Shown piece after piece: positions 1 to 8,089 of a stretch of 33,615 nt of DNA (position 1 is the stretch's first letter; every line of letters begins with the position of its first letter). The stretch comes from JAUSIK01 sp964362915 (lineage in GTDB: Archaea > Nanobdellota > Nanobdellia > Pacearchaeales > GW2011-AR1): assembly GCA_964362915.1 (NCBI GenBank), contig CAYIGH010000009.1, positions 1-33,615 on the forward strand. The letters are read 5' to 3'. The notes below the pieces were generated by a model. The model was given only the letters and a program-made list of their open reading frames with translations, did not search any database and had not been told where the DNA came from. The position numbers and the translations under genes are program-made.

Positions 1-30
1 TTCAGTTTGCTTGTGGATTGATTACTTGGA

Positions 31-54
31 GAGCCTGTCTATGCGGATAGGCTC
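31..54. repeat. Isolated 9-bp stem-loop near the window edge
   Basis: Arms at 31-39 and 46-54 pair over nine positions with one G-T pair, leaving a 6-nt loop. It is among the few GC-richer spots in the first 250 bases. No U-tract follows on either strand, so a terminator is not well supported. I see no gene in 1-252 apart from the promoter region listed separately. Confidence 0.4.
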
Positions 55-220
55 TTAGCATCATTAAGCGGATTATTAAAAATAAAAAATGATGATCAGT
101 ATAATTTTCTATAAATTTAGCTCGCAGTATTTTAATAAATTGTCTCTGATTTTCTTTTTTCTTCTTTTTAACAATTCTCCTGAATTATTTTAAAATTCCA
201 ACTTCTTTTAGACCGATAAC

Positions 221-240
221 TTTAAATATCAATTGATATT
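221..240 (+). promoter_or_regulatory. TATA box plus 16-bp perfect palindrome upstream of the nucleotidyltransferase operon
   Basis: TTTAAATAT at 221-229 is centred about 27 bp before the ATG at 253, the spacing of a leaderless archaeal promoter. Overlapping it is AATATCAATTGATATT (225-240), a perfect 16-bp palindrome. A dimeric repressor bound here would cover the TATA box. The first operon gene has an N-terminal winged-helix-like segment, so autorepression is an obvious inference. AT-rich palindromes can also arise by chance. Confidence 0.5.
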
Positions 241-252
241 GTATTATATCAG

Positions 253-786
253 ATGAAAAGAAAAGATATTAAACAAAACATTAGTGAATATTTTTTTGCG
301 AATCCTAGTGCAAAACATAGGGTGAGAGAAATTGAGCGAGTCTTAAAACAGCCGCTTCCTTCTGTAATAAGGTACTGTAAAGAACTTGAAAAAGAAGATA
401 TTTTATTAACAGTCAAGATGGGCGATGTTATATTCTACACAGCAAACAGAACGAGTGAAAAATACTTGTTGGAGAAGAAATTCTATAACCTAAGATTAAT
501 TTACGAATCAGGACTTGTAGAATATTTAAGGCAGGAATTAAGCAACCCCGCGATAATTCTTTTTGGCTCGTTTGCAAAAGGAGAAGATGCAGAAACGAGC
601 GACATTGATTTATATATAGAGACGCCATCAAAGAAAAAAATTAATTTGGAAAAATTTGAAAAACTGCTAAAAAGGAAAATACAGGTGTTTCAGCATAAAA
701 ATCTCAAAGAAATAACAAATTTGCATTTGGCGAATAATATTATAAACGGCATTATACTCAACAGTTATGTCGAGGTTTTTACATGA
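253..786 (+). CDS. HTH plus MNT-type nucleotidyltransferase (antitoxin-like)
   Basis: A 177-aa protein. Residues about 1-70 look like a winged helix-turn-helix of the kind fused to minimal nucleotidyltransferases. Residues 102-123 carry the polymerase-beta-like signature GSFAKG followed by SDIDL, with the paired acidic residues D117 and D119. The next gene overlaps by 4 bp (ATGA at 783-786) and encodes a HEPN-like protein, the classic partner. In known MNT/HEPN pairs the MNT protein neutralises the HEPN RNase, in some cases by AMPylating it. Unlike the shortest MNT proteins this one has its own DNA-binding segment, which fits the palindrome over its promoter. The family is sure; the antitoxin role comes from context. 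Confidence 0.85.
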   Translation: MKRKDIKQNISEYFFANPSAKHRVREIERVLKQPLPSVIRYCKELEKEDILLTVKMGDVIFYTANRTSEKYLLEKKFYNLRLIYESGLVEYLRQELSNPAIILFGSFAKGEDAETSDIDLYIETPSKKKINLEKFEKLLKRKIQVFQHKNLKEITNLHLANNIINGIILNSYVEVFT

Positions 787-1187
787 AAGAATCAAACTGG
801 AATGACTGCTTAATAAATAATTCTGCAAAAATTATAACTCCCGATATAAAAAGAGCAGAGTCATTAGAAGAAACCGCGGAGGAAAGAATTAGATTAATTG
901 CGCAAATAACTGAAAAGAACTGCAATTTTGTTTTTGAGGATTATTATACTTCATTGTTGGAATTGCTGCAATCAATGATATTCAAAAAAGGATACAATGT
1001 ATTAAACCATGTCTGTTTAGGATTTTATTTAAGAGACGTTCTTAAAAGAGATGACTTATTTCTTTTATTTGATGACTTGAGATATAAGAGAAATTCACTT
1101 ACTTATTATGGAAAGAGAATGGACTTTGAAACAGCAAAACAAGCAATAGAAAAATGCAAGAGAATAGTTAAGGAGCTACAAAAATGA
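783..1187 (+). CDS. HEPN-domain protein (probable toxin partner of the upstream MNT)
   Basis: A 134-aa, almost all-helical protein. Near the C-terminus RYKRNSLTYYG (residues 100-110) matches the R-x4-6-H region of HEPN RNases, but the histidine is replaced by tyrosine, a variant I associate with MNT-linked HEPN proteins. Its ATG overlaps the MNT stop by 4 bp and its stop overlaps the next gene by 4 bp, so all three are translationally coupled. Known HEPN partners are ribonucleases. Without the canonical histidine, catalytic activity is uncertain and the protein could be structural or rely on Tyr108/109. Confidence 0.75.
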   Translation: MKESNWNDCLINNSAKIITPDIKRAESLEETAEERIRLIAQITEKNCNFVFEDYYTSLLELLQSMIFKKGYNVLNHVCLGFYLRDVLKRDDLFLLFDDLRYKRNSLTYYGKRMDFETAKQAIEKCKRIVKELQK

Positions 1188-1822
1188 CAACCTACACTCT
1201 CTCACCCTCATCATTGAATCTTCTTGAAGAATGTCCTCGTTGTTTCTGGCTTCAGGTTGTTAAAAAGATAAGAAGACCTCGTGGACCGATGTCTTCCATT
1301 CCAATTAAAATGGATTCTATCATAAAGAAGTATTTTGATGTTTATAGAAAGAAAGGAGTTTTACCGCCATTAATTAAAGGAAAAATTAGAGGTGTTCTTC
1401 CTCTTGATATGCCAAAAACACTTTACTATGAAGATAAAAATAATGGTGTAAAATTAAAAGGTCTTCCAGATGAATATTTACAAACTGAAAATAAATCCAT
1501 AGTCCCTTTTGACCATAAAACCAAAAGCAAGGCTCCAGAAGAAACACATCCTAGCTACCAATTGCAATTAGATTGCTATACTCTCTTGTTGCTAATGAAT
1601 GGCTATAAAACAGAGAATTTTGGCTATCTTGCTTACTATCACCCAGAACAATGCGAGATACATAACGGAATGGATGTTCAAGTAGCTATTATGAAGGTTA
1701 AAACTGATCCTGAACGAGTCAGAAAAGCCTTAGAGAAAGCTTCTCAACTCCTCAATGGAAAACTACCTAAAATTAATGGAACTTGTGAATACTGCAAGTG
1801 GAAAGAGCTAAAATTTGAATAA
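1184..1822 (+). CDS. PD-(D/E)XK nuclease, Cas4/RecB family with putative Fe-S cysteines
   Basis: A 212-aa protein. It opens with LSPSSLNLLEECPRC, typical of the RecB/Cas4 PD-(D/E)XK superfamily. The catalytic core shows PDEYL (about residue 96) and FDHKTK (about 110-115), followed by the helix YQLQLDCYTLLL, equivalent to the family's QxxxY motif. Cysteines C17 and C20 pair with C201 and C204 (CEYC), the arrangement that holds a 4Fe-4S cluster in Cas4 and AddB. No cas1/cas2 or CRISPR repeats are in the window, so this is a solo Cas4-like nuclease. It overlaps the HEPN gene by 4 bp and is clearly part of that operon. Confidence 0.8.
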   Translation: MTTYTLSPSSLNLLEECPRCFWLQVVKKIRRPRGPMSSIPIKMDSIIKKYFDVYRKKGVLPPLIKGKIRGVLPLDMPKTLYYEDKNNGVKLKGLPDEYLQTENKSIVPFDHKTKSKAPEETHPSYQLQLDCYTLLLLMNGYKTENFGYLAYYHPEQCEIHNGMDVQVAIMKVKTDPERVRKALEKASQLLNGKLPKINGTCEYCKWKELKFE

Positions 1823-1880
1823 TACCCCTTTATCACCCGCATTCGACTTAAGAATCATCACCCGTTATTGCGATAGAGAG

Positions 1881-2201
1881 CTATTTATAGTGATTATTCT
1901 GTGGCGGATATTTAGCAAGTTGATTAGTGAGATATTGGACTATTGATTTATGTATATATCTCCCCTTTTCAGTGAGTGTACCTGTTATAATGCTCTTTCT
2001 TGATGTCTGCTTTTCTCGCCAGCTCAAACAGCCTTCTTGAGAAAGATAAATTAGTGCGTTAATATAGCGTTGGGGAGGGCTGTGATTTCCTGTCCAAAGC
2101 ACTGTTGTGGAAGCAGCGCTGGTGATAAGATGAAGAAGGAGTTGGGGTTGATATTTTTCAAGGAGCATTTCAAGTTCTTCTACATTCGTGTTTGTGTGCA
2201 T
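1881..2201 (-). CDS. Small winged-helix-like protein
   Basis: A 106-aa protein that I cannot assign to a named family. The helices before residue 75 and the segment TGTLTEKGRYIHKSI (about 72-86) resemble the wing and last helix of winged-helix transcription factors, where LTEKG is a common turn. The start is not certain; in-frame Met at residue 12 is an alternative. Its minus-strand stop lies 58 bp from the stop of the nuclease gene, so the two are convergent. It could be a local regulator, but I see no target. Confidence 0.45.
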   Translation of the reverse strand: MHTNTNVEELEMLLEKYQPQLLLHLITSAASTTVLWTGNHSPPQRYINALIYLSQEGCLSWREKQTSRKSIITGTLTEKGRYIHKSIVQYLTNQLAKYPPQNNHYK

Positions 2202-2243
2202 TAGTTTCTCTTCGTATTTTTCATATTTAAACTTTTCTTAAGA

Positions 2244-2681
2244 TTAAAAATCATCTTCAAGAGCCCTTATCAATTTTGAATATTCATGGTAGGCGTTTTC
2301 AACTATATCTTTTCTATAGAAAAGATATTTGTTCTCTATTCTTTCAAAGTGTCTTTCTTTCAATTTTTCTGGACTGGCTGCGTGTTCAATCTGCATATCT
2401 TTTACAAGTGCTTTTTTATAACTATTTAATCTATCTAAGCTTATAGTACAGTCAATATCATGACCCAAATAAAAAGTAAAAATAGAAGCATTCCCCAATG
2501 TTGAATATAAGATTCTTTTAGAATCTTCTTGAACTGGTTGTATAGTTATTATATATGGGTAATTGAGTAAAGGTTCAAAAATAAGTCTTTCTAAATTTGA
2601 TTTTTCTTCATTTCTCAATATTATTTCGCCATTTTTGAGAGTTTTTAGGATAAGTTTAGGAAAGTCACCTCTTAGTATCAT
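2244..2681 (-). CDS. Hypothetical protein
   Basis: A 145-aa protein with no motif I recognise. The N-terminal half alternates hydrophobic and charged residues like a small beta-rich domain (residues 1-75). The C-terminal half is charged and probably helical, ending in acidic residues. No signal peptide or membrane segment is visible. It lies on the same strand as, and 42 bp upstream of, the winged-helix-like gene and may be cotranscribed with it. Confidence 0.5.
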   Translation of the reverse strand: MILRGDFPKLILKTLKNGEIILRNEEKSNLERLIFEPLLNYPYIITIQPVQEDSKRILYSTLGNASIFTFYLGHDIDCTISLDRLNSYKKALVKDMQIEHAASPEKLKERHFERIENKYLFYRKDIVENAYHEYSKLIRALEDDF

Positions 2682-2799
2682 GTTTTAAATTAATTTAGAT
2701 TCTTCTTAAAGTTTACTGTTTTCAAATTAAAGGATTTGTACGTTTAATTATAACATTTTAGAAGAGAAATGTTTTTAAGATGGTTTTTTAGTTAATTTT

Positions 2800-3231
2800 A
2801 TGCAAGATTTTAAGAGCAATCTTTTTAGTGATAAAAGTTTGGATAGAGTTATTCAGATATTCAGTGAATTAGCCAAAGCAATTAGGGAAGAAAATGTTCC
2901 TGATAGAATTTTTGTTGGTAGATATTTGACTGATAGCGCACTACGGCCCTATCTTAAGGTTTTATACAACGCTCTGGAAAAGATGGAAGATTATTCTATT
3001 TCTCAATTTGAAAGCATTTCAAGCAAAGGAATTAGCTTTATTCAAAGTCCGAGACAGGATTTTTTCTGTCATGAGGAGTCTTGCAGAGAAATGCTTTATA
3101 CATTTGCTACAGGAGAGAATAAATTTAGCTGCGGCCTGAGGGAGGGACTTGAAAATATTGTTCATTTACTGTATAATTATCGTGCTATTTTGGAATTTGA
3201 AGGGAGAAAGGGTAAGGATTCTAAATTTTAG
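2800..3231 (+). CDS. Hypothetical cytoplasmic protein
   Basis: A 143-aa, mostly helical soluble protein without a recognisable family. Cysteines cluster in the middle (FFCHEESC, about residues 88-95) with another at about 111; two of them plus H90 could bind a metal, but the spacing is not diagnostic. It is divergent from the gene starting at 2681 and convergent with the LOG-family gene, ending 11 bp from that gene's stop. Confidence 0.5.
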   Translation: MQDFKSNLFSDKSLDRVIQIFSELAKAIREENVPDRIFVGRYLTDSALRPYLKVLYNALEKMEDYSISQFESISSKGISFIQSPRQDFFCHEESCREMLYTFATGENKFSCGLREGLENIVHLLYNYRAILEFEGRKGKDSKF

Positions 3232-3242
3232 ACGCATATTCT

Positions 3243-3890
3243 TTAGTGAATTTTATACTTTTTATAATTCAAACAGAAGTCTTTATTTCCTTTTTTATAT
3301 TCTTTATAAGCCTCATCTATAATCTTTATAGCTTCTTCTGAGTTTTTTGCCAGAAATAACAATTCTATATCTTCTCTCTCAAGGAATTTTCTTTTTAATG
3401 GCTCATTTTTTAGCCATTCTATTAGGCCTTTCCACTGCTCTCCCAAAAGAATTATTGGGATACTACAGATATGTTTTACTTGCATTAATTGCCATGCATA
3501 AAATAATTCTAATGTTGTTCCTATTCCTCCATGAGCTACAACTATGACATTTGATAAAAGCATGAAGTTGTCCAGTCTTTCTGAAAATCTTTTAAATTCT
3601 TTTTTTATGTCAACATATGCATTTATTCTTTGTTCATGAGGAAGTTTTATATTCAGGCCTATTATATGAGCTTTATTTTTCTTACTTCCTATTTTATGGC
3701 CTGCACTGGCGGCCTCCATTATTCCTGGACCGCCGCCTGTTACTAGGTCTATACCTCTTTCACCTATCATTTTTGCTAAATGAAAAACTTCTTTATATTC
3801 TTTATGACTCCTTTTCATTCTAGATGAGCCAAAGATTGTGGCTCTGAATTCTCTTTTTTTCAATTCAGCTAAGAATCGTGAGGGTTTCAT
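3243..3890 (-). CDS. LOG-family Rossmann-fold protein (phosphoribohydrolase-like)
   Basis: A 215-aa protein with the two signatures of the LOG/TIGR00730 family, once mislabelled lysine decarboxylase: GGGPGIMEAASAG (about 52-64) and HGGIGTTLE (about 120-128), the latter a variant of PGGxGTxxE. Characterised members release the base from nucleoside 5'-monophosphates (cytokinin activation in plants, nucleotide salvage in bacteria). Pro is replaced by His in the second motif, but the glycines, Thr and catalytic Glu remain. Substrate is unknown. It is downstream of tpiA on the same strand, with 166 bp between them that hold a structured element. Confidence 0.8.
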   Translation of the reverse strand: MKPSRFLAELKKREFRATIFGSSRMKRSHKEYKEVFHLAKMIGERGIDLVTGGGPGIMEAASAGHKIGSKKNKAHIIGLNIKLPHEQRINAYVDIKKEFKRFSERLDNFMLLSNVIVVAHGGIGTTLELFYAWQLMQVKHICSIPIILLGEQWKGLIEWLKNEPLKRKFLEREDIELLFLAKNSEEAIKIIDEAYKEYKKGNKDFCLNYKKYKIH

Positions 3891-3955
3891 ATTTTCTGTT
3901 TCGATAATTTTACATCGTAAACCTTATTAATTTTTAGATATTGAGAGTAGAAGAT

Positions 3956-4001
3956 AAAAAAGGACTCATCCGGCGACCCTCGAGGATCACTGGGGAGCAT
4001 A
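3956..4001 (-). ncRNA. GC-rich hairpin followed by U6, 3' of tpiA (element Y)
   Basis: A GC-rich island in very AT-rich DNA. On the minus strand GATCC-TCGA-GGGTC (3988-3975) forms a five-pair stem with one G-U pair; read as RNA from the plus strand the same place is a C-A mismatch, which favours minus-strand transcription. Six T residues follow on the minus strand at 3961-3956. It begins 56 nt after the tpiA stop. The outer sequence resembles the element at 32260-32302. It may be a terminator or processed 3' UTR element, or an independent small RNA. Confidence 0.4.
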
Positions 4002-4056
4002 CTATTATTATAATTATTATTGATTTTATAAACTTTCTGCTTCGGGCATTCTTCTT

Positions 4057-4686
4057 TCATTTTAAACTTTTTAATTGTTTTAATAACGGTACAGGATTCT
4101 TGGAATTTGCAATAGCTGATGCAATTAAAACACCTTTACATCCCAATGCATAAGCCCCTTTAACATCTTCGCTTGTTGAGATTCCTGCCCCGCAAATGGG
4201 AATTATTTTTTTATTTTTAATTATTTCTATGAATCTCCTTAACTCTTTTGAGTTGTATTTTGTTATTGATTTTCCTGTTGAGATTAATTTAGGATCTTCA
4301 AATGCAATTGCGTCAGGCTTCAGCTTTATTATTTTTTTTACTTCATTGAGATTTGCAGCACAGACTATAATTTCTAAATTTAATTTTTTGCATGCCTTTA
4401 TTGTTTCAGCAATTTTTTTTATTGATATTTTATGTTCTGAATGGTTCAATAATGTTCCTGATGCTCCAGCTGATTTAATTGCCTGAGCTATGATAAAGCC
4501 AGTTGCTTTATCTGTGTTGAAATAATCAAGATGCTGGGCATAAACTTTTAATCTCGTATTTTTTATATGAAAAATCTCTGTTGGGGGAACTGCAATTAAT
4601 ACATTGGGAAGAAATTTTTTAATTTGTTTTGCCAGATTTAAAAGCGAATTTCCGAACCTGTAATTTTTCGTGTTTATGATTATCAT
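4057..4686 (-). CDS. tpiA: Triosephosphate isomerase, archaeal short type
   Basis: Interconverts dihydroxyacetone phosphate and glyceraldehyde 3-phosphate. At 209 aa it is the short archaeal form (bacterial enzymes are about 250 aa). Active-site residues are visible: N5 and K7 (INTKNY), H82 in LLNHSEH and catalytic E130 in AFEDPKLISTG. The phosphate-binding GAGIS and GVLIASAIA segments lie near the C-terminus. A minus-strand TATA-like ATTTTTATAG at 4720-4711 sits about 28 bp before the ATG, suggesting a leaderless transcript. It is monocistronic here and supplies the triose pool shared by aldolase, GAPDH and transketolase products. Confidence 0.95.
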   Translation of the reverse strand: MIIINTKNYRFGNSLLNLAKQIKKFLPNVLIAVPPTEIFHIKNTRLKVYAQHLDYFNTDKATGFIIAQAIKSAGASGTLLNHSEHKISIKKIAETIKACKKLNLEIIVCAANLNEVKKIIKLKPDAIAFEDPKLISTGKSITKYNSKELRRFIEIIKNKKIIPICGAGISTSEDVKGAYALGCKGVLIASAIANSKNPVPLLKQLKSLK

Positions 4687-4770
4687 TTTATATCTGTTAA
4701 AGAAAATTAACTATAAAAATGCTTTGGAATATTTATATAGAGGTCTATTTATAACATTTTGGAGGTCAAA

Positions 4771-4947
4771 ATGAAAAAATCAAAGAATAGGAGAGTGATT
4801 GCGGATTGCCGGTTTTTTCCAAGCTAGAGTAATTGTTCTTTGACAATAGCTGGAACTGAAGAAGAAGTTGTAAAGGTTGCTAAATGGCACGCAATAGAAA
4901 CGCATGGCCATGAAGATACGCCAAGTATAACGCCTTGCCTTTTTTAG
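4771..4947 (+). pseudogene. DUF1059-like gene copy with an in-frame TAG and altered C-terminus
   Basis: A close paralogue of the intact gene at 9888-10085. The reading MKKSKNRRVIADCRFFPS stops at TAG (4825-4827), then continues in frame with SNCSLTIAG and VAKWHAIETHGHEDTP to a stop at 4947. In the intact copy the stop position is GAA (Glu). The last ten or so codons no longer match, so the tail is also changed. A TATA-like box (4731-4740) and a strong GGAGG (4761-4765) are still present, so decay looks recent or the stop is read through. A recoded TAG cannot be excluded but is less likely. Confidence 0.75.
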
Positions 4948-5061
4948 TTATTTTATTAAGATTGATTTTCATCTTCTTTTTTTATATTATTAAAGTCGTT
5001 TACAAGCTTAAAACTTTTTCTAATAGTAAAGGCTTAAAAATAGAGCATCCTCTGTTAAAAG

Positions 5062-5838
5062 ATGAAAAAACTAGCTTTTTGCTCAGGGGCATTGGCATTA
5101 ACTATATCAGTTGGGGCAGGAATTGTGAGATATCATCATTATGCGAATGACCCTGATTTTCTTAGCAGGGTATTATTTGATTTAAGAGGAGAAGAGCCAT
5201 TAATAGAGAAATATAGAAGAAATAGAGGCACTCTCTCTGAGCTTTTGCTTTACGGGGATATTGATTCATTTAAAAAAGAGCTTGAAAAAGAGGCAAAATT
5301 TTTTAAGAATTACTCTCTTAAAAGATATATTTCAGATTACAATATAGAAAAACACGAAATAAACGAATTCTTTAGATTTGATACTGCTAAAGTTTTTAAG
5401 GCTTATTTGGATAATCAAGAGGGTTTTTTACGCGAGAAACTTCAAAGAGGTTATTTTTTAGATGCCTGGATTCTTGCACAACAGCTTGGAATAGACAAAA
5501 GAAAAACAGCACTTCTTTTTCAGAAACATGAGGTGCAGTATAATGTTGATCCTATAATTGAACATCGGCCCCTTCAACAACAAAATAAACAAAAATATGA
5601 AAGTGAAATTATTATTGAAGATATTGTTAAACGAAGGCAGAGGGAATGGCTAATGATTCTTGCCTGGACATTAGAGGGCATTAAAGAATTGGAAGGAGAG
5701 GATGTTCTAAGATTATACGGAGAAACAAAAAAGAATATTATGAGAAAAGCAAAGCAGAGATATCAGCAAACAAAAGATGCCAAAAATCTCCTTTCCCAAG
5801 AAGAGATACAATATATTGAGAATCTAGTTGAAGATTAA
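5062..5838 (+). CDS. Hypothetical membrane-anchored or secreted helical protein
   Basis: A 258-aa protein. Residues 1-24 form a basic start plus hydrophobic stretch (ALALTISVGAGIV), either an uncleaved anchor or a signal peptide. The rest is highly charged and helical, rich in Glu, Lys, Arg and Gln, with no catalytic motif I recognise. The C-terminal third (about 175-258) could form coiled coil. The stop overlaps the stop of the convergent dockerin protein by 4 bp. Function unknown. Confidence 0.6.
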   Translation: MKKLAFCSGALALTISVGAGIVRYHHYANDPDFLSRVLFDLRGEEPLIEKYRRNRGTLSELLLYGDIDSFKKELEKEAKFFKNYSLKRYISDYNIEKHEINEFFRFDTAKVFKAYLDNQEGFLREKLQRGYFLDAWILAQQLGIDKRKTALLFQKHEVQYNVDPIIEHRPLQQQNKQKYESEIIIEDIVKRRQREWLMILAWTLEGIKELEGEDVLRLYGETKKNIMRKAKQRYQQTKDAKNLLSQEEIQYIENLVED

Positions 5839-7655
5839 TTGCAATTCCAACTGTCTTGGACTTTCCATGTAGCACCTTCTTTTACTAATTCAGAGCAACT
5901 GCAACGAAGGGAGGTGTCTATATATTTTGGTTCTGGCTGTTCCTTGGTGTAAGAGAATCCAGTATCATAAAAGCAAGCTACTTTATGCTTCACTTCTCCT
6001 GCAACCTCTTGATCTTCAACTATAGTCATAAATTTACTATTCCAATCTTGAGATGCTGTTTTTCCCATGTCAGTCTCTTTACCTGGCATATCTAAATATA
6101 CCATCATGGGAGGATTAACTATAAAATCCTTATAAAGAGCTGTCGGCACATCATTTAATATAGCTCCTCCTTCTCTGTCCTGCTTAAAATCGTCATTTCC
6201 TTTAGAAATCTGAAAATAATCATCAATACAATAATTACTGCCTGCCTGCGGAGCACTTTCCGCGCTTACAGCACATATAGGATTCGGGCTGGCAGATTTG
6301 ATTTCAACTATAACATTACGAAAAACCGCTTCAATTCTGTGTTTTTGTCGTAAGCTAATTATGTCGGGCATAGTTTTCAAAGTGCCTCTAAATCTATTAT
6401 TAGTCCAAAGGTATGCCAAAGTCCCTTCAGTTATAAGAGAATCTTGATGTAGCGGTTCAATGGGAGGATTATAAAATTCGTATTTTACTCCATCCATCTC
6501 AACATGTCTTGTAGCTTTTACAAATTGATATTCTTTGCACCACAATCCAAGCGGAGGAGCTTGGTTATTGATTTCAACAGGATTTCCCTGCTCGTCAACA
6601 GCTTCATAAAGTGCAACAACAATAAATCCTGTTTTAATATAATTCCTTTCTACTATTTGCTCTCTTCCATTTACTTCTTTTACCACACTTACTAGTCCGT
6701 AATTTGGTCCAACTCCCACAACGCCTGTTTTCCAATAAGTTTTTTCTATGTTTGGATTTGAAGAATAATATCCTCCTCTTGGATATTCTAAATATCTATC
6801 AACGTCAATTGTATCAGGATTGTTATCCGGAGCAAGATTTATTTCTTGATCCTTGCATTTTGCTTTTCCAGAATTATGGAAAATTGTGACGCATTTTACT
6901 CTGCAAATTGCTTTTGTGTTAGAAGGATATTCATCAGGATACTCAATAGGGGGCTGCTCACTAGAGTGTACTAATTGCTGGAATCCATTAGATACTACAA
7001 GAACTTTTTCTGTTTTTCCTTCATATCCTTTAACATCTTTACATTTTGCTTCAATTCTATATTCGCCCGGGCGGAAAACACTTGGAGAAAGTACTTCCTT
7101 TGACTCTTCAACAAATAAAATGGGAATCGGTTTTCCCTCTTCGTTTTTTTCGCTTTTAAAGGAAAGGAGAGGTATTGACTCTCCTTGTATGCCATCAGAT
7201 GAAATAGGAATCGCTAGTGCTTCACAAGAAACCACATCACCTTGAAAATCTCCAAAAATCCATTCAGTTATTATAGGTTTACCACTAAAATCTATTCTTT
7301 CTACAGGAAGAGCTATAAATGGCGGTTTATCAATTTCCTTTGGAGAAGAGCCTCCTCGGAATAAATAATTCAGAAGATAGATGGCATCTGTTATATCAAC
7401 TTTTTCATCGTCATTTACATCAGTTTGATCAAGACATTCTGGTTTAGCTCCGCTAAGAAAAAGATATTTCAAAAGATAAACCGCATCAGAAAGATCAATT
7501 CTTATGTCACTATTTGCATCACCTCTTAGTTCTAATTTAGGATTGCCTTTATCATCCCATATTCTGTCAAAGCAAAATTCTGCATCAGGAGGAATATCCG
7601 CAGAGACAATGGCAAAGTTAAAAAGCATTATCAATAAAATAATAACTCTTTTCAT
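5835..7655 (-). CDS. Large secreted protein with N-terminal dockerin-like domain
   Basis: A 606-aa protein with a signal peptide (residues 1-19). Residues 45-104 contain two calcium-binding repeats, GDANSDIRIDLSDAVYLLKY and a second starting DVNDDEKVDITDAIYLLNY, the duplicated F-hand of type I dockerins. The remaining 500 residues are beta-rich with scattered cysteines (for example RVKC, WCKEY, CSCSEL) and show no catalytic motif known to me. Dockerins bind cohesins, but no cohesin is visible here, so the domain may attach the protein to another envelope component. The position at the N-terminus, directly after the signal peptide, is uncommon. Confidence 0.75.
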   Translation of the reverse strand: MKRVIILLIMLFNFAIVSADIPPDAEFCFDRIWDDKGNPKLELRGDANSDIRIDLSDAVYLLKYLFLSGAKPECLDQTDVNDDEKVDITDAIYLLNYLFRGGSSPKEIDKPPFIALPVERIDFSGKPIITEWIFGDFQGDVVSCEALAIPISSDGIQGESIPLLSFKSEKNEEGKPIPILFVEESKEVLSPSVFRPGEYRIEAKCKDVKGYEGKTEKVLVVSNGFQQLVHSSEQPPIEYPDEYPSNTKAICRVKCVTIFHNSGKAKCKDQEINLAPDNNPDTIDVDRYLEYPRGGYYSSNPNIEKTYWKTGVVGVGPNYGLVSVVKEVNGREQIVERNYIKTGFIVVALYEAVDEQGNPVEINNQAPPLGLWCKEYQFVKATRHVEMDGVKYEFYNPPIEPLHQDSLITEGTLAYLWTNNRFRGTLKTMPDIISLRQKHRIEAVFRNVIVEIKSASPNPICAVSAESAPQAGSNYCIDDYFQISKGNDDFKQDREGGAILNDVPTALYKDFIVNPPMMVYLDMPGKETDMGKTASQDWNSKFMTIVEDQEVAGEVKHKVACFYDTGFSYTKEQPEPKYIDTSLRCSCSELVKEGATWKVQDSWNCN

Positions 7656-7706
7656 GATATTTAATAGAAATTTATAATATAAATATCTTGTTAATATGAT
7701 ATGTTC

Positions 7707-8089
7707 TTACTTATCATTATCATAAACTTCTCTTATTAATTCCCTCATTTCTTTATAATCCCCTGCTTCAAATAATTTTTTAAGAATAGAATCATCTTTC
7801 AACTTTTGCAGATAATCGCTCACAGCTGTTCCGTCTACTCTATTAATTTCAAAATGGCCATCATTGTCTGCATCTCGCGCATAAATATATCAATAACTAG
7901 TTCTATCAGAGATTAATATTTGCTTCCCGAATTGATTATTCCAAAGATGTACTTTTATATCTTCTAAATTATATCTATTTAAAATTTTAATAGTGGGATC
8001 TGTGCGGGATATATAACTACTATTAGTTTTACAGAAGCATTGGTGCAACAACTTCAGATAGCGTGAAGTTTTACATTGATCACAGCCAA
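7707..8089 (-). pseudogene. Decayed gene with internal TGA (calcium-binding-like segment)
   Basis: The minus strand reads open from about 8089 to a stop at 7707, apart from one TGA at 7892-7890. After it comes YARDADNDGHFEINRVDG, an EF-hand or dockerin-like acidic loop, then a helical tail ending REVYDNDK. A Trp codon (TGG) in place of the TGA would restore the frame. There is no good start codon; the 5' boundary is uncertain and runs into an oppositely oriented fragment. No similar family assigned. Confidence 0.5.

Noticed and set aside
1184..1822. CRISPR adaptation gene (cas4)
   Set aside because: The protein is Cas4-like, but no cas1, cas2 or repeat-spacer array is in the window; treated as a solo nuclease.
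3962..3985. Hammerhead-like GATGAGTCC on the minus strand
   Set aside because: The core needs CTGATGAG and a following GGAC-GAAA partner. The sequence has CGGATGAG and a U6 tract, with no partner segment.
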